A DNA stretch of 18,512 nt from Spirochaetaceae bacterium (GCA_003154555.1 PMDT01000342.1:10166-28677); one strand, 5' to 3'. Positions 1 through 8,142 are shown, counted from the stretch's first letter. Made by a program: numbers and translations. The notes: generated by a model from the sequence alone, not told the origin.

Positions 1-269
1 TGGAAGACGAATCCGATCTTGCGGTTGCGAACCTCTGCCAGGTCATTGTCCACCATCCGCGAGACATCGATGCCGTCGAGGACATAGCTGCCTTCCGACA
101 GCCGATCCAGGCAGCCGATGATGTTCATCAGCGTGGACTTGCCGGACCCCGAGGGACCCATGATGGCCACGAACTCGTGCTCTTCCACCCGCAGCGTGAC
201 GCCGCGCAGCGCCGGTACGTCCAGCTTGCCCATGTGGTAGACCTTCGTGATCGACTCGAGCTGGATCAT
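1..269 (-). CDS. ABC transporter ATP-binding protein, MacB/LolD type (3' part outside window)
   Basis: This is the N-terminal 89 codons of an ABC ATPase; the rest lies beyond the left edge. The protein starts MIQLESITKVYHMG and has an intact Walker A, GPSGSGKST, at about residues 40-48, followed by LMNIIGCLD, the signature of the MacB/LolD (lipoprotein and macrolide exporter) group. The reading breaks off at KIGFVF, just at the Q-loop. The ATG lies 7 bases after the stop of the adaptor gene, so it is the fourth gene of the export operon. By family knowledge it should energise an FtsX-type permease that would be encoded further left and is not visible. A FtsE-like role is less likely given the adaptor and TolC neighbours. 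The family assignment is firm; the substrate is unknown. Confidence 0.93.
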   Translation of the reverse strand, partial: MIQLESITKVYHMGKLDVPALRGVTLRVEEHEFVAIMGPSGSGKSTLMNIIGCLDRLSEGSYVLDGIDVSRMVDNDLAEVRNRKIGFVF

Positions 270-276
270 GCCGCTC

Positions 277-1578
277 TCAGTCCTGGCGGAGCGTCACGAG
301 GATGCCGTCGCGGATGAGCTTGAGATTGCCCGCGACGATCGTATCTCCCACGGCGAGTCCCTTCGTGACCTCCACGTTGTTCACGTCGCTCGCGCCGATG
401 GTCACGTCGCGCCGCGTCACGAGGTAGATGTCCTGGCCCGCGGGAGACTTCCGGCCCGCCGGGGTGAGGAGGAAGACCGAGGTGACATTCTCTTCCGTGA
501 CAAATCCGGAAAGGGGGATCAGGAGCGCATCCTGCGTGATGCTCGTCGTGATGCGTGCCGTGCACGACGCCCCCGAGCGCAGCGTCACCGACGCGGAGTT
601 TGGAATCGCGCGGCGGTCGATGCGCAGGTCGACAAGGCTCACGCGGGTCGACCCGAGACTCGTGATGGTCGGCGCAATGGTTTCCACGGCGCCGTGGAGC
701 GTCAGGCCGATGAGAGAGTCGCTCGTGATCTCGGCGGGCTGGCCGACGTGGATCTTGCCGATATCCACCTCGTCGATCTGGATCTCGGCCAGCATGTCGC
801 CCAGGTCTTCCACGCGGACCAGAGGCGTATTCGGCGCGACCATGTCGCCGACGGACGGCATCACCTTGGTGACGGTGCCTGCCGCAGGGGACACGATCGT
901 ACAGCGCGTCACGCTGTCCTGTGCCGAGCGCAGGGACAGCAGCGCCTGTTCCACCTCCGGGGACGCCTCGATCACCTGCGCATCGCGCGAACCGTCCAGG
1001 GGAGGCTCGGCGTCCAGGGGAAGGTCACAGCGCAGATCGAGCTGCTCGCGCGCGGATTGCCAGCCCACCTTCGCGGAGGCCAGCGCGTCGGAGGAATGCT
1101 GGTAGACCTCCTCCGAAATGGACTTTGACGCGAAAAGCTCCTTGTTCTTGTCGAAGGTGCGCTGCGCATCCGAGAGCGTGGAGACCGCGCTCCGGTACTG
1201 GGCCCGGAGCGTGACCAGCGACTGCTGGATGCTGCGGCGCGTGGAGTCCAGCGACGCCTTCATTTTCTGCACGGAAAGGGCGTAGTCGTCGTCACGGAGA
1301 GTGACCAGCACCGTCCCGTCCTGGACGACGGAGTTTTCATCCACGGGTATCGTCTTCACTTCACCCGAGACCTGCGCGACCACCGTGACGGAGCTGCGGG
1401 GCGTGAAAGTGCCGTTGCCGCTCACGCGGTCCTCCAGCTTCCCCTTGCTCGCCACGAAACCGCGCACCGGGATGGCGGTGTCGTACTTGCTCCCCTTCAG
1501 CGTGAAGTTGAGGATCACCACGGCGGCGATGAGAACGAGGATCGCGCCGATGACGTACAGAACCCTTCGTCGTTTCAT
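277..1578 (-). CDS. Periplasmic adaptor (membrane fusion protein), MacA/HlyD family
   Basis: The 433-residue protein has one N-terminal transmembrane anchor (about residues 6-27). A half lipoyl/barrel strand region follows (about 57-95), then a long helical hairpin rich in Lys, Ser and Gln (about 97-225), and then the second lipoyl half with the typical segment SPAAGTVTKVMPSVGD (about 230-245). Beta-barrel and membrane-proximal segments run to the C-terminus. This is the architecture of adaptors that bridge an inner-membrane MacB-like ABC transporter to TolC. Its ATG overlaps the stop of the TolC gene (ATGA at 1575-1578) and its stop lies 7 bases before the ATPase start, so the three parts of a tripartite efflux system are co-translated. 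The hairpin carries an unusual acidic/proline insert (about 186-200, CDLPLDAEPPLDG). Substrate unknown. Confidence 0.93.
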   Translation of the reverse strand: MKRRRVLYVIGAILVLIAAVVILNFTLKGSKYDTAIPVRGFVASKGKLEDRVSGNGTFTPRSSVTVVAQVSGEVKTIPVDENSVVQDGTVLVTLRDDDYALSVQKMKASLDSTRRSIQQSLVTLRAQYRSAVSTLSDAQRTFDKNKELFASKSISEEVYQHSSDALASAKVGWQSAREQLDLRCDLPLDAEPPLDGSRDAQVIEASPEVEQALLSLRSAQDSVTRCTIVSPAAGTVTKVMPSVGDMVAPNTPLVRVEDLGDMLAEIQIDEVDIGKIHVGQPAEITSDSLIGLTLHGAVETIAPTITSLGSTRVSLVDLRIDRRAIPNSASVTLRSGASCTARITTSITQDALLIPLSGFVTEENVTSVFLLTPAGRKSPAGQDIYLVTRRDVTIGASDVNNVEVTKGLAVGDTIVAGNLKLIRDGILVTLRQD

Positions 1579-3161
1579 TTCCCGTTTCCTTGAACGATCT
1601 TCGCCACGTCATCCCCCGTCAGGGAATGCAGGTCCAGGATCGTGAGATAGAGATCCGCGCGCGCGCGCCACAGCTCGTTGGCCCCCGCATCGACGTCGGC
1701 GGCCTTCGCTGCCACCGCCAGGTCGGTGGACTTGCCCAGCGCGAGCAGGCTCTGCTCCGTCGCCAGGCGGCGCTCGTCGAGCAGCGCCGACTCTTCCAGA
1801 AGCGTCACTTTTTCCTGAAGGCTCTGCATCTGCAGCAGGTCCAGCTCCACCTGGTCCTGCACCTGCTGCTTCTGGGCCAGCAGACCCTGGTCCGCGGCCG
1901 CGCCGAGCGCCGCCTTGCCGGCCAGGCCCTCCCTCTGGCTGCCGCCATCGTAGAGATGGATCGTGAGGCCGGCGGCCAATGAGTAGTCATTTCCCGCGCC
2001 ATCCTTGAAAAAGTCGGAGAACGACGAGTTGAAGTCCGTCATGTACGGTGTGCTGGTGCTGAACGGGTAACGGGGAGCCCAGGAGAAAGAAAGCGACAGC
2101 GTCGAGGCATATTGCTGCCCGGCGAGGATGGCGTCCACGCGCCTTTCCTCCGCGGTGAGTCCCTTTTCCCGCAGAAGCGGATGTCCGCTGAACGCCCGCG
2201 CGACCGCCTCCTCGCGACCCAGCGTGAATGCGAGGGTCGGAATGTCCTCCACGAACAACACGCCCGCCATGTCGTCCCTGCCGATTGCGTGCGCGAGGAG
2301 GCGCTCGGTCTTCAAGAGCGTGGAGGAGAGCTCCAGCAGCGCCTGCTTCTGACGGGAGAGGCCGATGCGGGCATCGAGCAGATCGGGCTCCGCGACAAGC
2401 CCGAGGGAATAGTTCTTCTCCATCAGGCTGAGATTGCCCTGCGTCACGTCGATGTTCTTCTGCGTCTGGACGACATTCTTTCGAAGCTGGATGATGGTGA
2501 GGTAGCTCTGCACCGCCTGGCCCACGAGCTGGTTTCTCTGCGCCATGTCGGCAGCGTCCTGCTCGAGATAGCCGAGCTGCGCCTTGCGCAGCGTCGCCGG
2601 GAACAGGTCGAAATCGATCAGCTTGCCATTGAGAAACATCGGCTGGGTCAGGTTGAAGCTCAGCTTCGGCTTCTGGCTGTACTGGGTGTCTGGTGTGGTG
2701 ACGGCGACGCCATTCACCGTCTGGCTGCCGACGCCGCTGATCGTCATTGCATCTTCGAGGCTGAAGAAGAGGTTCCCCGCCGTGGGCAGGAGCTGCGACA
2801 ACGACAGCTTCGCGTCCAGGAGGTGATTGGCCTGGTCCTGGGTCTTCGTGTCGGCGGTCCCGAACCCGAATGGATATTGGCTTCCAAAGTTGATCGATTC
2901 GCTTTCGAACAATGGCGTATAGGCCAGTGAGTAGTTGGAGCTGAAGTCGATCTGGGGAAGCGCCTGCGCGACGGTGCCCTTGTACGTGTGCAGGGCGAAC
3001 AGCGTGTCCTGTGCCGAGATCGCGGCGCCCGTGTCGTGCCCGATGACAAGACCCGGCAGATCGTCGAGTGAGAGAGTCTGCGGTGCCGCCGCGCCGTCTG
3101 CAAAAAGAGCCGGCAGGGAAAGAGCCGCCGCGAGGCAAATGACCAGCGTACGTTTCATCAT
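1575..3161 (-). CDS. TolC-like outer-membrane efflux protein
   Basis: The protein has 528 residues and starts MMKRTLVICLAAALSLPALFA, a Sec signal peptide probably cut after ALFA. The mature part has the two-fold pattern of outer-membrane efflux proteins. Long heptad-like helices (for example the stretch with VVQTQKNIDVTQGNLSLMEK, and the C-terminal half rich in Gln, Leu and Glu) alternate with strand-forming segments such as LSLSFSWAPRYPF. I chose the start at 3161 because GGGAG lies five bases upstream; 3158 and 3173 are alternative in-frame ATGs. The stop of the upstream membrane-protein gene overlaps this ATG by one base (TGATG), and the own stop overlaps the adaptor start. It should be the outer-membrane exit duct for the ABC exporter encoded downstream. 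Length is slightly above the usual 430-500 residues. Confidence 0.93.
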   Translation of the reverse strand: MMKRTLVICLAAALSLPALFADGAAAPQTLSLDDLPGLVIGHDTGAAISAQDTLFALHTYKGTVAQALPQIDFSSNYSLAYTPLFESESINFGSQYPFGFGTADTKTQDQANHLLDAKLSLSQLLPTAGNLFFSLEDAMTISGVGSQTVNGVAVTTPDTQYSQKPKLSFNLTQPMFLNGKLIDFDLFPATLRKAQLGYLEQDAADMAQRNQLVGQAVQSYLTIIQLRKNVVQTQKNIDVTQGNLSLMEKNYSLGLVAEPDLLDARIGLSRQKQALLELSSTLLKTERLLAHAIGRDDMAGVLFVEDIPTLAFTLGREEAVARAFSGHPLLREKGLTAEERRVDAILAGQQYASTLSLSFSWAPRYPFSTSTPYMTDFNSSFSDFFKDGAGNDYSLAAGLTIHLYDGGSQREGLAGKAALGAAADQGLLAQKQQVQDQVELDLLQMQSLQEKVTLLEESALLDERRLATEQSLLALGKSTDLAVAAKAADVDAGANELWRARADLYLTILDLHSLTGDDVAKIVQGNGK

Positions 3162-3958
3162 CACAACTCCCATGAAACACCAATGCGCCCGAGCAGCGCA
3201 CTCTGCAGCCCGAGGAGAACGACGAGCACGACAGTGAGCAGCACCGCGCTCCGCAGCGGCATGTGGTAGACCTCCCGACCGCCGAACCAGATGATGGCGA
3301 GCGTCCAGAGGAAAAACGGATCGGTCACCATTGTCGCTATCGCAGAGAGGAATGGCCCCAGGTTCGGCAGGCGCAGGAGGGAGTACAGGTCGAAGCGGAC
3401 GGCGCTCAGCTTGCGATAGTCGGCGAGCGTCAGCGCGTTGGAGGCGGCATCGGGGCTGCGCAGCGACATGATGATGCCTGACAAAAGCCGACGCAGCGCC
3501 AGCGGGAACCAGGCCACCACGAAGAGTGTCCCCGATGGACGGCCCCTGCCCGTTTTTTCCTCCTGGCCGCCGAAGAACTGGCATGCCACGGCGCTCACGA
3601 TCCACGACTCCAGGAGCACGAGGAGAAAGCCCACACCGGAAAAAGCGATGCCGAAAGCCGTCATCATTGCGCTGCGACGCCCGAGTATGGAGTCCAGCAT
3701 CTGGTCCCGAGCCTGTCTCTGGACCTGCGCGGGGGCGTTCTGGAGAAAGCCGCCCATGCGGGAATCCACCTCGAGCAGCGCGAGCGTCTTGGCGTGCGCG
3801 TTCTGGTAGTAGCCCTGCACGAGCCGCTCCCCCGCAACGTAGAGAACGAAGAGGGAGAGAACGAGGAGGACCTTGGGGATCGCATAGATCTCCCGGCTCG
3901 CAAAGGTCCTGTCGGGCCTCACGAGAGCCGCGGGGAGTGAAAGACGGAGACGCATCAT
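3161..3958 (-). CDS. Polytopic membrane protein, YIP1-family-like
   Basis: The 265-residue protein has a short basic N-terminus followed by about five hydrophobic segments (about residues 28-44, 98-127, 143-164, 203-226, 236-257). The segment order, with RPDRTFASREI at the front and a cluster of helices at the end, resembles bacterial YIP1-family proteins, but I give this as a likely rather than certain match. An extramembrane segment of about 50 residues (Q49-R95) contains charged and glutamine-rich sequence. It is the first gene of the four-gene export operon. The ATG at 3958 has GGAAAG four bases upstream; a second ATG follows directly. Similar small membrane proteins are often found beside ABC exporter genes, so it may be an accessory subunit, but its function is unknown. 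Confidence 0.62.
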   Translation of the reverse strand: MMRLRLSLPAALVRPDRTFASREIYAIPKVLLVLSLFVLYVAGERLVQGYYQNAHAKTLALLEVDSRMGGFLQNAPAQVQRQARDQMLDSILGRRSAMMTAFGIAFSGVGFLLVLLESWIVSAVACQFFGGQEEKTGRGRPSGTLFVVAWFPLALRRLLSGIIMSLRSPDAASNALTLADYRKLSAVRFDLYSLLRLPNLGPFLSAIATMVTDPFFLWTLAIIWFGGREVYHMPLRSAVLLTVVLVVLLGLQSALLGRIGVSWEL

Positions 3959-3972
3959 TGGCTTTCCAGAAG

Positions 3973-4001
3973 AAAGTCCCGATTTTTGGTATGCGAGTCA
4001 A
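3973..4001 (-). promoter_or_regulatory. Possible promoter of the export operon
   Basis: On the minus strand TTGACT (4001-3996) is a 5/6 match to the -35 box. A 17-base spacer leads to GACTTT (3978-3973), a poor -10. The position, 15 bases before the first gene of the operon and just after the STAND gene, is sensible. The gap 3959-4069 shows no clear terminator for the STAND gene, so read-through is also possible. Confidence 0.35.
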
Positions 4002-4069
4002 GGGAGCCGTGTGCTGTCGACGCCATCGCCATGCCTTCCGGACGAACAGGGAGCACTTCTATTGCATGC

Positions 4070-7000
4070 TCAAACAAGCTTTCTTTCACGCGCCTCGTCC
4101 ATGATCATTCGGTTCCAGCGGTTGCGCCAGAGGAAAGAGCTGCGCTCGGCAGGGGCATCGATGCGCGACGCGCGTTCCTGGAGACTCTTCAGACTCTTGC
4201 TGAGCACGGTGACCTTGTCGTCCACCTCCTCCGCGCCAGCCTCGGGCAGGACCTGGGAGTAGAGGTAGTTCAGGACAAAAACACCCGGATCCTCCTCCAC
4301 GGCTTTCTCCCCGCGCGTGAGCTGACGCAGCTCGCGGATCGCCTCCTCGCGGAAGCCGCGCAGGCCGAGGAGATAGGCCCGCAGCCCTCCCAGGGTGCGC
4401 CGCAGGTAGGCATCGCCCCGGCTGAGGCGGAAGCAACGGCCCTCCGCGCAGGCAAAACCATCCTGCCAGTGCACCCCTTCTGGCGACGGGAAACGGGATC
4501 CCGGTGCGAGCCCGAGCCCGCGCTCCACATACAGCGAGGCATTCTCAAGGTTTCCGGAGAAGAGGCATCCTTCCGCCTGGAAGAGAAGGACTTCCTTCGT
4601 CTGCCGCGAAAGGCTCTCCAGGAGGCGCGTGCCGGACGCCGATTCGCCCTGGTGCAGGAGCGTTCGCCCCAGCCACGCGCGCAGCACGGGAAGCGCATCG
4701 TCGCGCCCGTACAAGGTGGCCAGGCAGAGGCAGGCCTGCAGGCAGAGCGCGCATTCCTCGTAGGAGCCGACCTGGAAGAGCGCGCGGGCGCGCAGGAACT
4801 CGAGGAAGAGCTCCACCTCGCGTCGGTACAGGGCGTGTGCCTTGCGCAGCCCCTGCTCCAGCACGGTGAAGCATTGGGTGTAGCGTCCCGAGATGAAGCA
4901 GGCATCCGCCATGTATACCAGGGTCCAGAGGAGTCCCGGCGCATCGTCGGATTCCTGGCACAATCTCTGCGACATCCCAAGATATTCGACTGCTTCCCCC
5001 AGTCGTCCCTCCGCGAGCATCGTGGCCCCCAGCCAGAGATAGAAGGGCCGATCTCCCTTCTCCGCGCCGGTGGAATCCGCCGTGTCGCTTCGCGACTCCT
5101 GGCTCAGGAGCAGGCCCTTCTTCAGCTCTTCCAGCGCGGCGCTGGAATTGCCGGTGGAAAGAAAGAACTTCGCCCGCTCGACGCCGACCTCACCGCGCAG
5201 GGAGACCGGCGCGTCGACGGAGGCCCATTTGCGCGCCTCCGCCTGCGCCGCCTCGGCGGCGGGTGAATCCTGCCGCATCATGGCGGCGCGCAGGCGCCCC
5301 AGTGCGACCACGGCGGCGAGCTCGCGCGCCTGTTCCGGGGTGGGCGGCACGGCAAAGTCGAGAGAGCGCAGGTCGCAGAAGACGACAGCGCCGGCGGGAT
5401 CGCACTCATCGAGCTTGCGGCGGATGATGTCGGGCAGGATCCGCAGTGCAAGGTCCGTCCTGCCGTTGCGCGCGAGAAAAGTGAACAGAAGCACCGGATG
5501 ACGGTACCGCCCGCCGGTCCAGAGCGCAAACATGTGGGTGATGAAGCGTTCGCGAAGGCTCTCCCCCTCCCTCCCGAGCAGCTCTTCCAGCTTCCGCCGC
5601 AGCGCGGGGAACAAAGGGATCAGCTCGGGCTCGTCCGCCGTGAGACCGGAAGCGGCGAGATCCGAAAACGAGCGGGCAATAGTCGCGGCGTCGAATCCCG
5701 TCGCCGCGAGAAAATCCTGGAATCCGTGCCTGTCGAGCAGGCCCGCCGCGAGGTAGAGCGAATAAAGAAAGAGAAAAGTGTCCGAACGCAGGTCGCGGAT
5801 GAGAAACCAGGACACCGACAGGGGGTTGGCGGGAATGACCAGCTCTTCCTGCGCGTCCTGCACCCAGGCGAAGCCGTCTCCGCGCGGGACAATGCATCCA
5901 GTCTTTGCAAGGTAGTGAAGGTACGAGACGACGGAGACGGAAAGCCCGCCGGAACGATGATGAAGCAGGCGGGCGAGCGAGGCAGGAATGGCGAGACCCG
6001 GAAAGACGTGCCGCGCGAGGGAGCGTATCTCGCGCTTGCCCAGCGGGTGCACGTGGAAGGGCACGAGTGTGAGCTCGGCGATTTCATCCGGAGCCCGCAC
6101 GGAGGACGTGGTGACGACAGGCAGGAAACCGGGGCATGTGAGCAGCTCGTCGATAAGCTGGTCGACGATCCGCCGGGCAGCAGGGTGGTAGGCGTCGATG
6201 CCTTCGCAGACGAATATTGCGGGGGAAAGGGAACTTTCGGCGGCGCGGATCCAGGCCAGGAGGTAGAGCCGATAGCCGAGACAGAAATCCTCCAGGATGT
6301 GATCAGGAAGCGGGCGCACGACCCCCCGGGATTCCCTGCCCGCGGGGTCCTGCAGCCAGGCGAGCAGGCCCCCCACGTCCGACCAGACCTGTTTCTCCGG
6401 ACCTCGCAACGCTTCCGGCACACGGTCGATGAGACCGGGGAGGAGCGTCGGCAGGAATGGATGCAAGGGGGAGCGACGCTTGAAAATCGTGCGCATCCGG
6501 AGCCACGGCGTGTCGGGGTCGCGGCGAAGCCGCGCGGCGATCTCCGCGACCAAGTCCGTCGTGCCCACGCCGCGGGGCCCCCTTACCCAGAGGACATCGC
6601 GCGATTCGTCGCTGTTGATCCTGCCGCTGAACAGATCCAGCGCGCGGTCCACCAATGCCTCGCGCACCCAGGGGCGCGGGGCGTCCGCCTGAGTCTCCTC
6701 CCGTGGCGCCGGCCGTCGCAAACCCGAGACCTTGTAGACGGCGCCGCCGGCCTCGAAGGCAAGCGAGTCCGCGAACAGCTCCGCGCAGCCAGGTGCGATC
6801 CAGAGCTGCTCGTCCTCTTCTGCGGCATCGAGAAGATCCTGAAAAGCCGATGGCGCGGGAGTGTCTGCTTCCAGCGAGGCGATCAACACCGCGAAGCCGA
6901 AAAGCTGCTCGCGAAAAGAGAGGAGAAGATCGCGTATCCTGGCCGCGCCGAGGGCCGCGGGCGCAGGGTCCATCTCCCTGTCCGCCCCTACCGCGGCCGC

Positions 7001-7144
7001 CCAGACGCCCGGGCCCGCAGCGACAGGCCGGGCAAGATGGGTGTCAAGGGCGGCGACGAGCGATCCCTCAAGCCCCGCGAGGTCTCGCGCCCTTAAGCGC
7101 ACGAGCTGCCGGTAATTGCGCAACTCCGCGATAACATATACCAT
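4070..7144 (-). CDS. STAND-type P-loop protein with degenerate Walker A, cyclase-like N-terminus and C-terminal TPRs
   Basis: I place the start at ATG 7144 (1024 residues). An upstream in-frame GTG at 7210 would overlap the divergent gene and lacks a ribosome site. Residues 2-11 (VYVIAELRNY) and about 114-145 (LWIAPGCAELFA through YKVSGLRRP) resemble the first strand and the tail of class III nucleotide-cyclase domains, but the metal-binding Asp is absent. An AAA_16/STAND-like domain follows. Its P-loop at 189-196 reads GPRGVGTT, with Thr where the lysine should be, and the Walker-B-like strand IFVCEGID is at 310-317. From about residue 560 to 960 there are TPR-type helical pairs. The C-terminus (RASRIDAPAERSSFLWRNRWN) resembles the end of other STAND-TPR regulators. 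It is therefore likely a scaffold or sensor rather than a normal ATPase. The gene is divergent from the GHKL/PilZ genes. Confidence 0.75.
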   Translation of the reverse strand: MVYVIAELRNYRQLVRLRARDLAGLEGSLVAALDTHLARPVAAGPGVWAAAVGADREMDPAPAALGAARIRDLLLSFREQLFGFAVLIASLEADTPAPSAFQDLLDAAEEDEQLWIAPGCAELFADSLAFEAGGAVYKVSGLRRPAPREETQADAPRPWVREALVDRALDLFSGRINSDESRDVLWVRGPRGVGTTDLVAEIAARLRRDPDTPWLRMRTIFKRRSPLHPFLPTLLPGLIDRVPEALRGPEKQVWSDVGGLLAWLQDPAGRESRGVVRPLPDHILEDFCLGYRLYLLAWIRAAESSLSPAIFVCEGIDAYHPAARRIVDQLIDELLTCPGFLPVVTTSSVRAPDEIAELTLVPFHVHPLGKREIRSLARHVFPGLAIPASLARLLHHRSGGLSVSVVSYLHYLAKTGCIVPRGDGFAWVQDAQEELVIPANPLSVSWFLIRDLRSDTFLFLYSLYLAAGLLDRHGFQDFLAATGFDAATIARSFSDLAASGLTADEPELIPLFPALRRKLEELLGREGESLRERFITHMFALWTGGRYRHPVLLFTFLARNGRTDLALRILPDIIRRKLDECDPAGAVVFCDLRSLDFAVPPTPEQARELAAVVALGRLRAAMMRQDSPAAEAAQAEARKWASVDAPVSLRGEVGVERAKFFLSTGNSSAALEELKKGLLLSQESRSDTADSTGAEKGDRPFYLWLGATMLAEGRLGEAVEYLGMSQRLCQESDDAPGLLWTLVYMADACFISGRYTQCFTVLEQGLRKAHALYRREVELFLEFLRARALFQVGSYEECALCLQACLCLATLYGRDDALPVLRAWLGRTLLHQGESASGTRLLESLSRQTKEVLLFQAEGCLFSGNLENASLYVERGLGLAPGSRFPSPEGVHWQDGFACAEGRCFRLSRGDAYLRRTLGGLRAYLLGLRGFREEAIRELRQLTRGEKAVEEDPGVFVLNYLYSQVLPEAGAEEVDDKVTVLSKSLKSLQERASRIDAPAERSSFLWRNRWNRMIMDEARERKLV
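7116..7144 (+). promoter_or_regulatory. Possible promoter of the GHKL-PilZ operon
   Basis: TTGCGC (7116-7121) and TACCAT (7139-7144) are each 4/6 matches with a 17-base spacer. Transcription would start near 7151, giving an 11-base leader before ATG 7162. The element lies inside the first codons of the divergent STAND gene. Confidence 0.4.
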
Positions 7145-7150
7145 TCCGCC

Positions 7151-7156
7151 AGTATC
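7151..7156 (-). promoter_or_regulatory. Possible -10 element of the STAND gene, predicting a leaderless mRNA
   Basis: On the minus strand GATACT (7156-7151, 4/6) is followed by six bases and then the ATG at 7144. There is no credible ribosome binding site. The -35 at 17 bases (TTTTCC) is weak. The same -10/N6/ATG spacing occurs at three other genes in the window, which is the main support. Confidence 0.4.
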
Positions 7157-7161
7157 CACGA

Positions 7162-7776
7162 ATGTCGGAGAGAGGAAAAGAGACGGACGACATGGAGCCG
7201 GCCCAGTCACTCAAGATGAACGGCCTGCAGAGCAGGACCATCCGCCTGTCCATCGACCCGCATGCCGACTTCCGCGAAGTCATCCGCATCCTCGACGCCA
7301 TCGTGATCCCCCCGTCGCGTGTGAGCAACGAGCACATCCGCTTTGCGATCCTGGAGCTCCTCAACAACTCCATCCGCGCCCACCGGGAAAAAGGGGAATC
7401 GCGCGACATCTGGATCGACCTGAGCGCGCTCGACGGGCGTTTCATGGTCTCCGTGCGCGATTTCGGGGGCGGTTTCGACACGAAAAAGCTGCCCTACGAC
7501 CTGGCCTCGGATCCGCAGACCCTCGACCTCCATTCGGCATCCTTCGATGAGTACCAGAAGAAAAACGAGTACAAGCGTTTCGGCATGGGGATCTACGTCG
7601 CGCGGAAGACATTCGACGAGTTCCGACTCGTTTTCCTGGACGAGCGCGATCGGCCCATGAGCTTCCACCCGGGCAGAACTGCCGGGACGCTCATCACGCT
7701 CGCCGTGAGCACGGCCTCCGAGGATGCGCGCGCGCGACCCGGGGCGCCCGCAGGGGAGGCAGGGAATGGGAACTGA
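7162..7776 (+). CDS. GHKL-fold ATP-binding protein, anti-sigma-factor/HATPase_c_2-like
   Basis: The 204-residue protein (194 if ATG 7192 is used) shows the Bergerat ATP-binding motifs in order. The N-box is ELLNNSIRAH (E65, N68/N69), the G1 box is DFGGG (D100, G102, G104), the G2 box is GMG (141-143), and GT (175-176) lies in the last strand. There is no dimerisation/phospho-acceptor His domain and no membrane segment. It therefore resembles the serine-kinase/anti-sigma-factor (SpoIIAB/RsbW-like) group more than a sensor histidine kinase. About 27 residues (105-132) separate the G1 and G2 regions. No sigma factor or anti-anti-sigma (STAS) gene is visible in the window, so a target is unknown. 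The last 11 bases overlap the PilZ gene, so the two are coupled. The start has no clear ribosome site, so it is uncertain. Confidence 0.85.
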   Translation: MSERGKETDDMEPAQSLKMNGLQSRTIRLSIDPHADFREVIRILDAIVIPPSRVSNEHIRFAILELLNNSIRAHREKGESRDIWIDLSALDGRFMVSVRDFGGGFDTKKLPYDLASDPQTLDLHSASFDEYQKKNEYKRFGMGIYVARKTFDEFRLVFLDERDRPMSFHPGRTAGTLITLAVSTASEDARARPGAPAGEAGNGN

Positions 7777-8107
7777 ACAGCGCAGGGATCCCCGCGTCTC
7801 GAGCTACGCGAAGGCGATGCTGCTCACTCCCCCCGCACCGGGCTATATCCGGGACCTGAGCCGGACCGGCTGCCAGGTCGTCTTCATGCAACCGGTGCCC
7901 GCGGCCGTCGGGGACCTGATCACCGTGCGCGTGATCGCCGAGCACGACCCGAGCATCACGCCCTTTTTGATCAAGCTGCGCGTGCGCTGGCTGAAACAGG
8001 ATTCCATCTGGTTTGCACTGGGCGCACAGATCGAGCCGTTCGAGGACCAGAGCTCACTTGCGTCATTCGACAAGCTCGTGTCGTATTACAGCGGCGCGGG
8101 GGTCTAG
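7766..8107 (+). CDS. PilZ-domain protein, likely c-di-GMP receptor
   Basis: The 113-residue protein consists of essentially one PilZ domain. Both parts of the c-di-GMP-binding motif are intact: RxxxR at R6-R10 (RRDPR) and DxSxxG at D30-G35 (DLSRTG). The rest alternates strands typical of the barrel, for example LRVRWLKQDSIWFALGAQI. The start at 7766 is supported by GGAGG six bases upstream (7755-7759). An upstream in-frame start at 7724 is less likely. The ATG lies 11 bases inside the end of the GHKL gene, so the two proteins are probably made together. By family knowledge it would bind c-di-GMP and change the activity of a partner; the adjacent GHKL protein is an obvious candidate, but this is inference. 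Confidence 0.93.
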   Translation: MGTEQRRDPRVSSYAKAMLLTPPAPGYIRDLSRTGCQVVFMQPVPAAVGDLITVRVIAEHDPSITPFLIKLRVRWLKQDSIWFALGAQIEPFEDQSSLASFDKLVSYYSGAGV

Positions 8108-8123
8108 GAAGCGGCGTCAGGGA

Positions 8124-8140
8124 CCGGGAGCCGCACCCGG
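8124..8140. terminator. Short GC-rich hairpin between convergent genes
   Basis: CCGGG (8124-8128) and CCCGG (8136-8140) form a 5-bp stem with a 7-base loop in the 35-base gap between the PilZ stop and the nitroreductase stop. There is no U-tract, so it would be weak or Rho-assisted. Confidence 0.25.
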
Positions 8141-8142
8141 CC

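Noticed and set aside
247..1128. Long plus-strand open frames opposite the adaptor, STAND, PEGA and BshA genes
   Set aside because: They are rich in Arg/His/Ala from the GC-rich antisense frame and have no recognisable domain or ribosome site.
3161..4001. The TolC reading frame continuing upstream to 4001 as one long protein
   Set aside because: That part is out of frame with the YIP1-like protein and has no family resemblance; a signal peptide and GGGAG site mark 3161 as the start.
7145..7210. Longer start (GTG 7210) for the STAND protein
   Set aside because: The extra 22 residues run antisense through the divergent GHKL gene, have no ribosome site, and lie upstream of the better -10/ATG 7144 arrangement.
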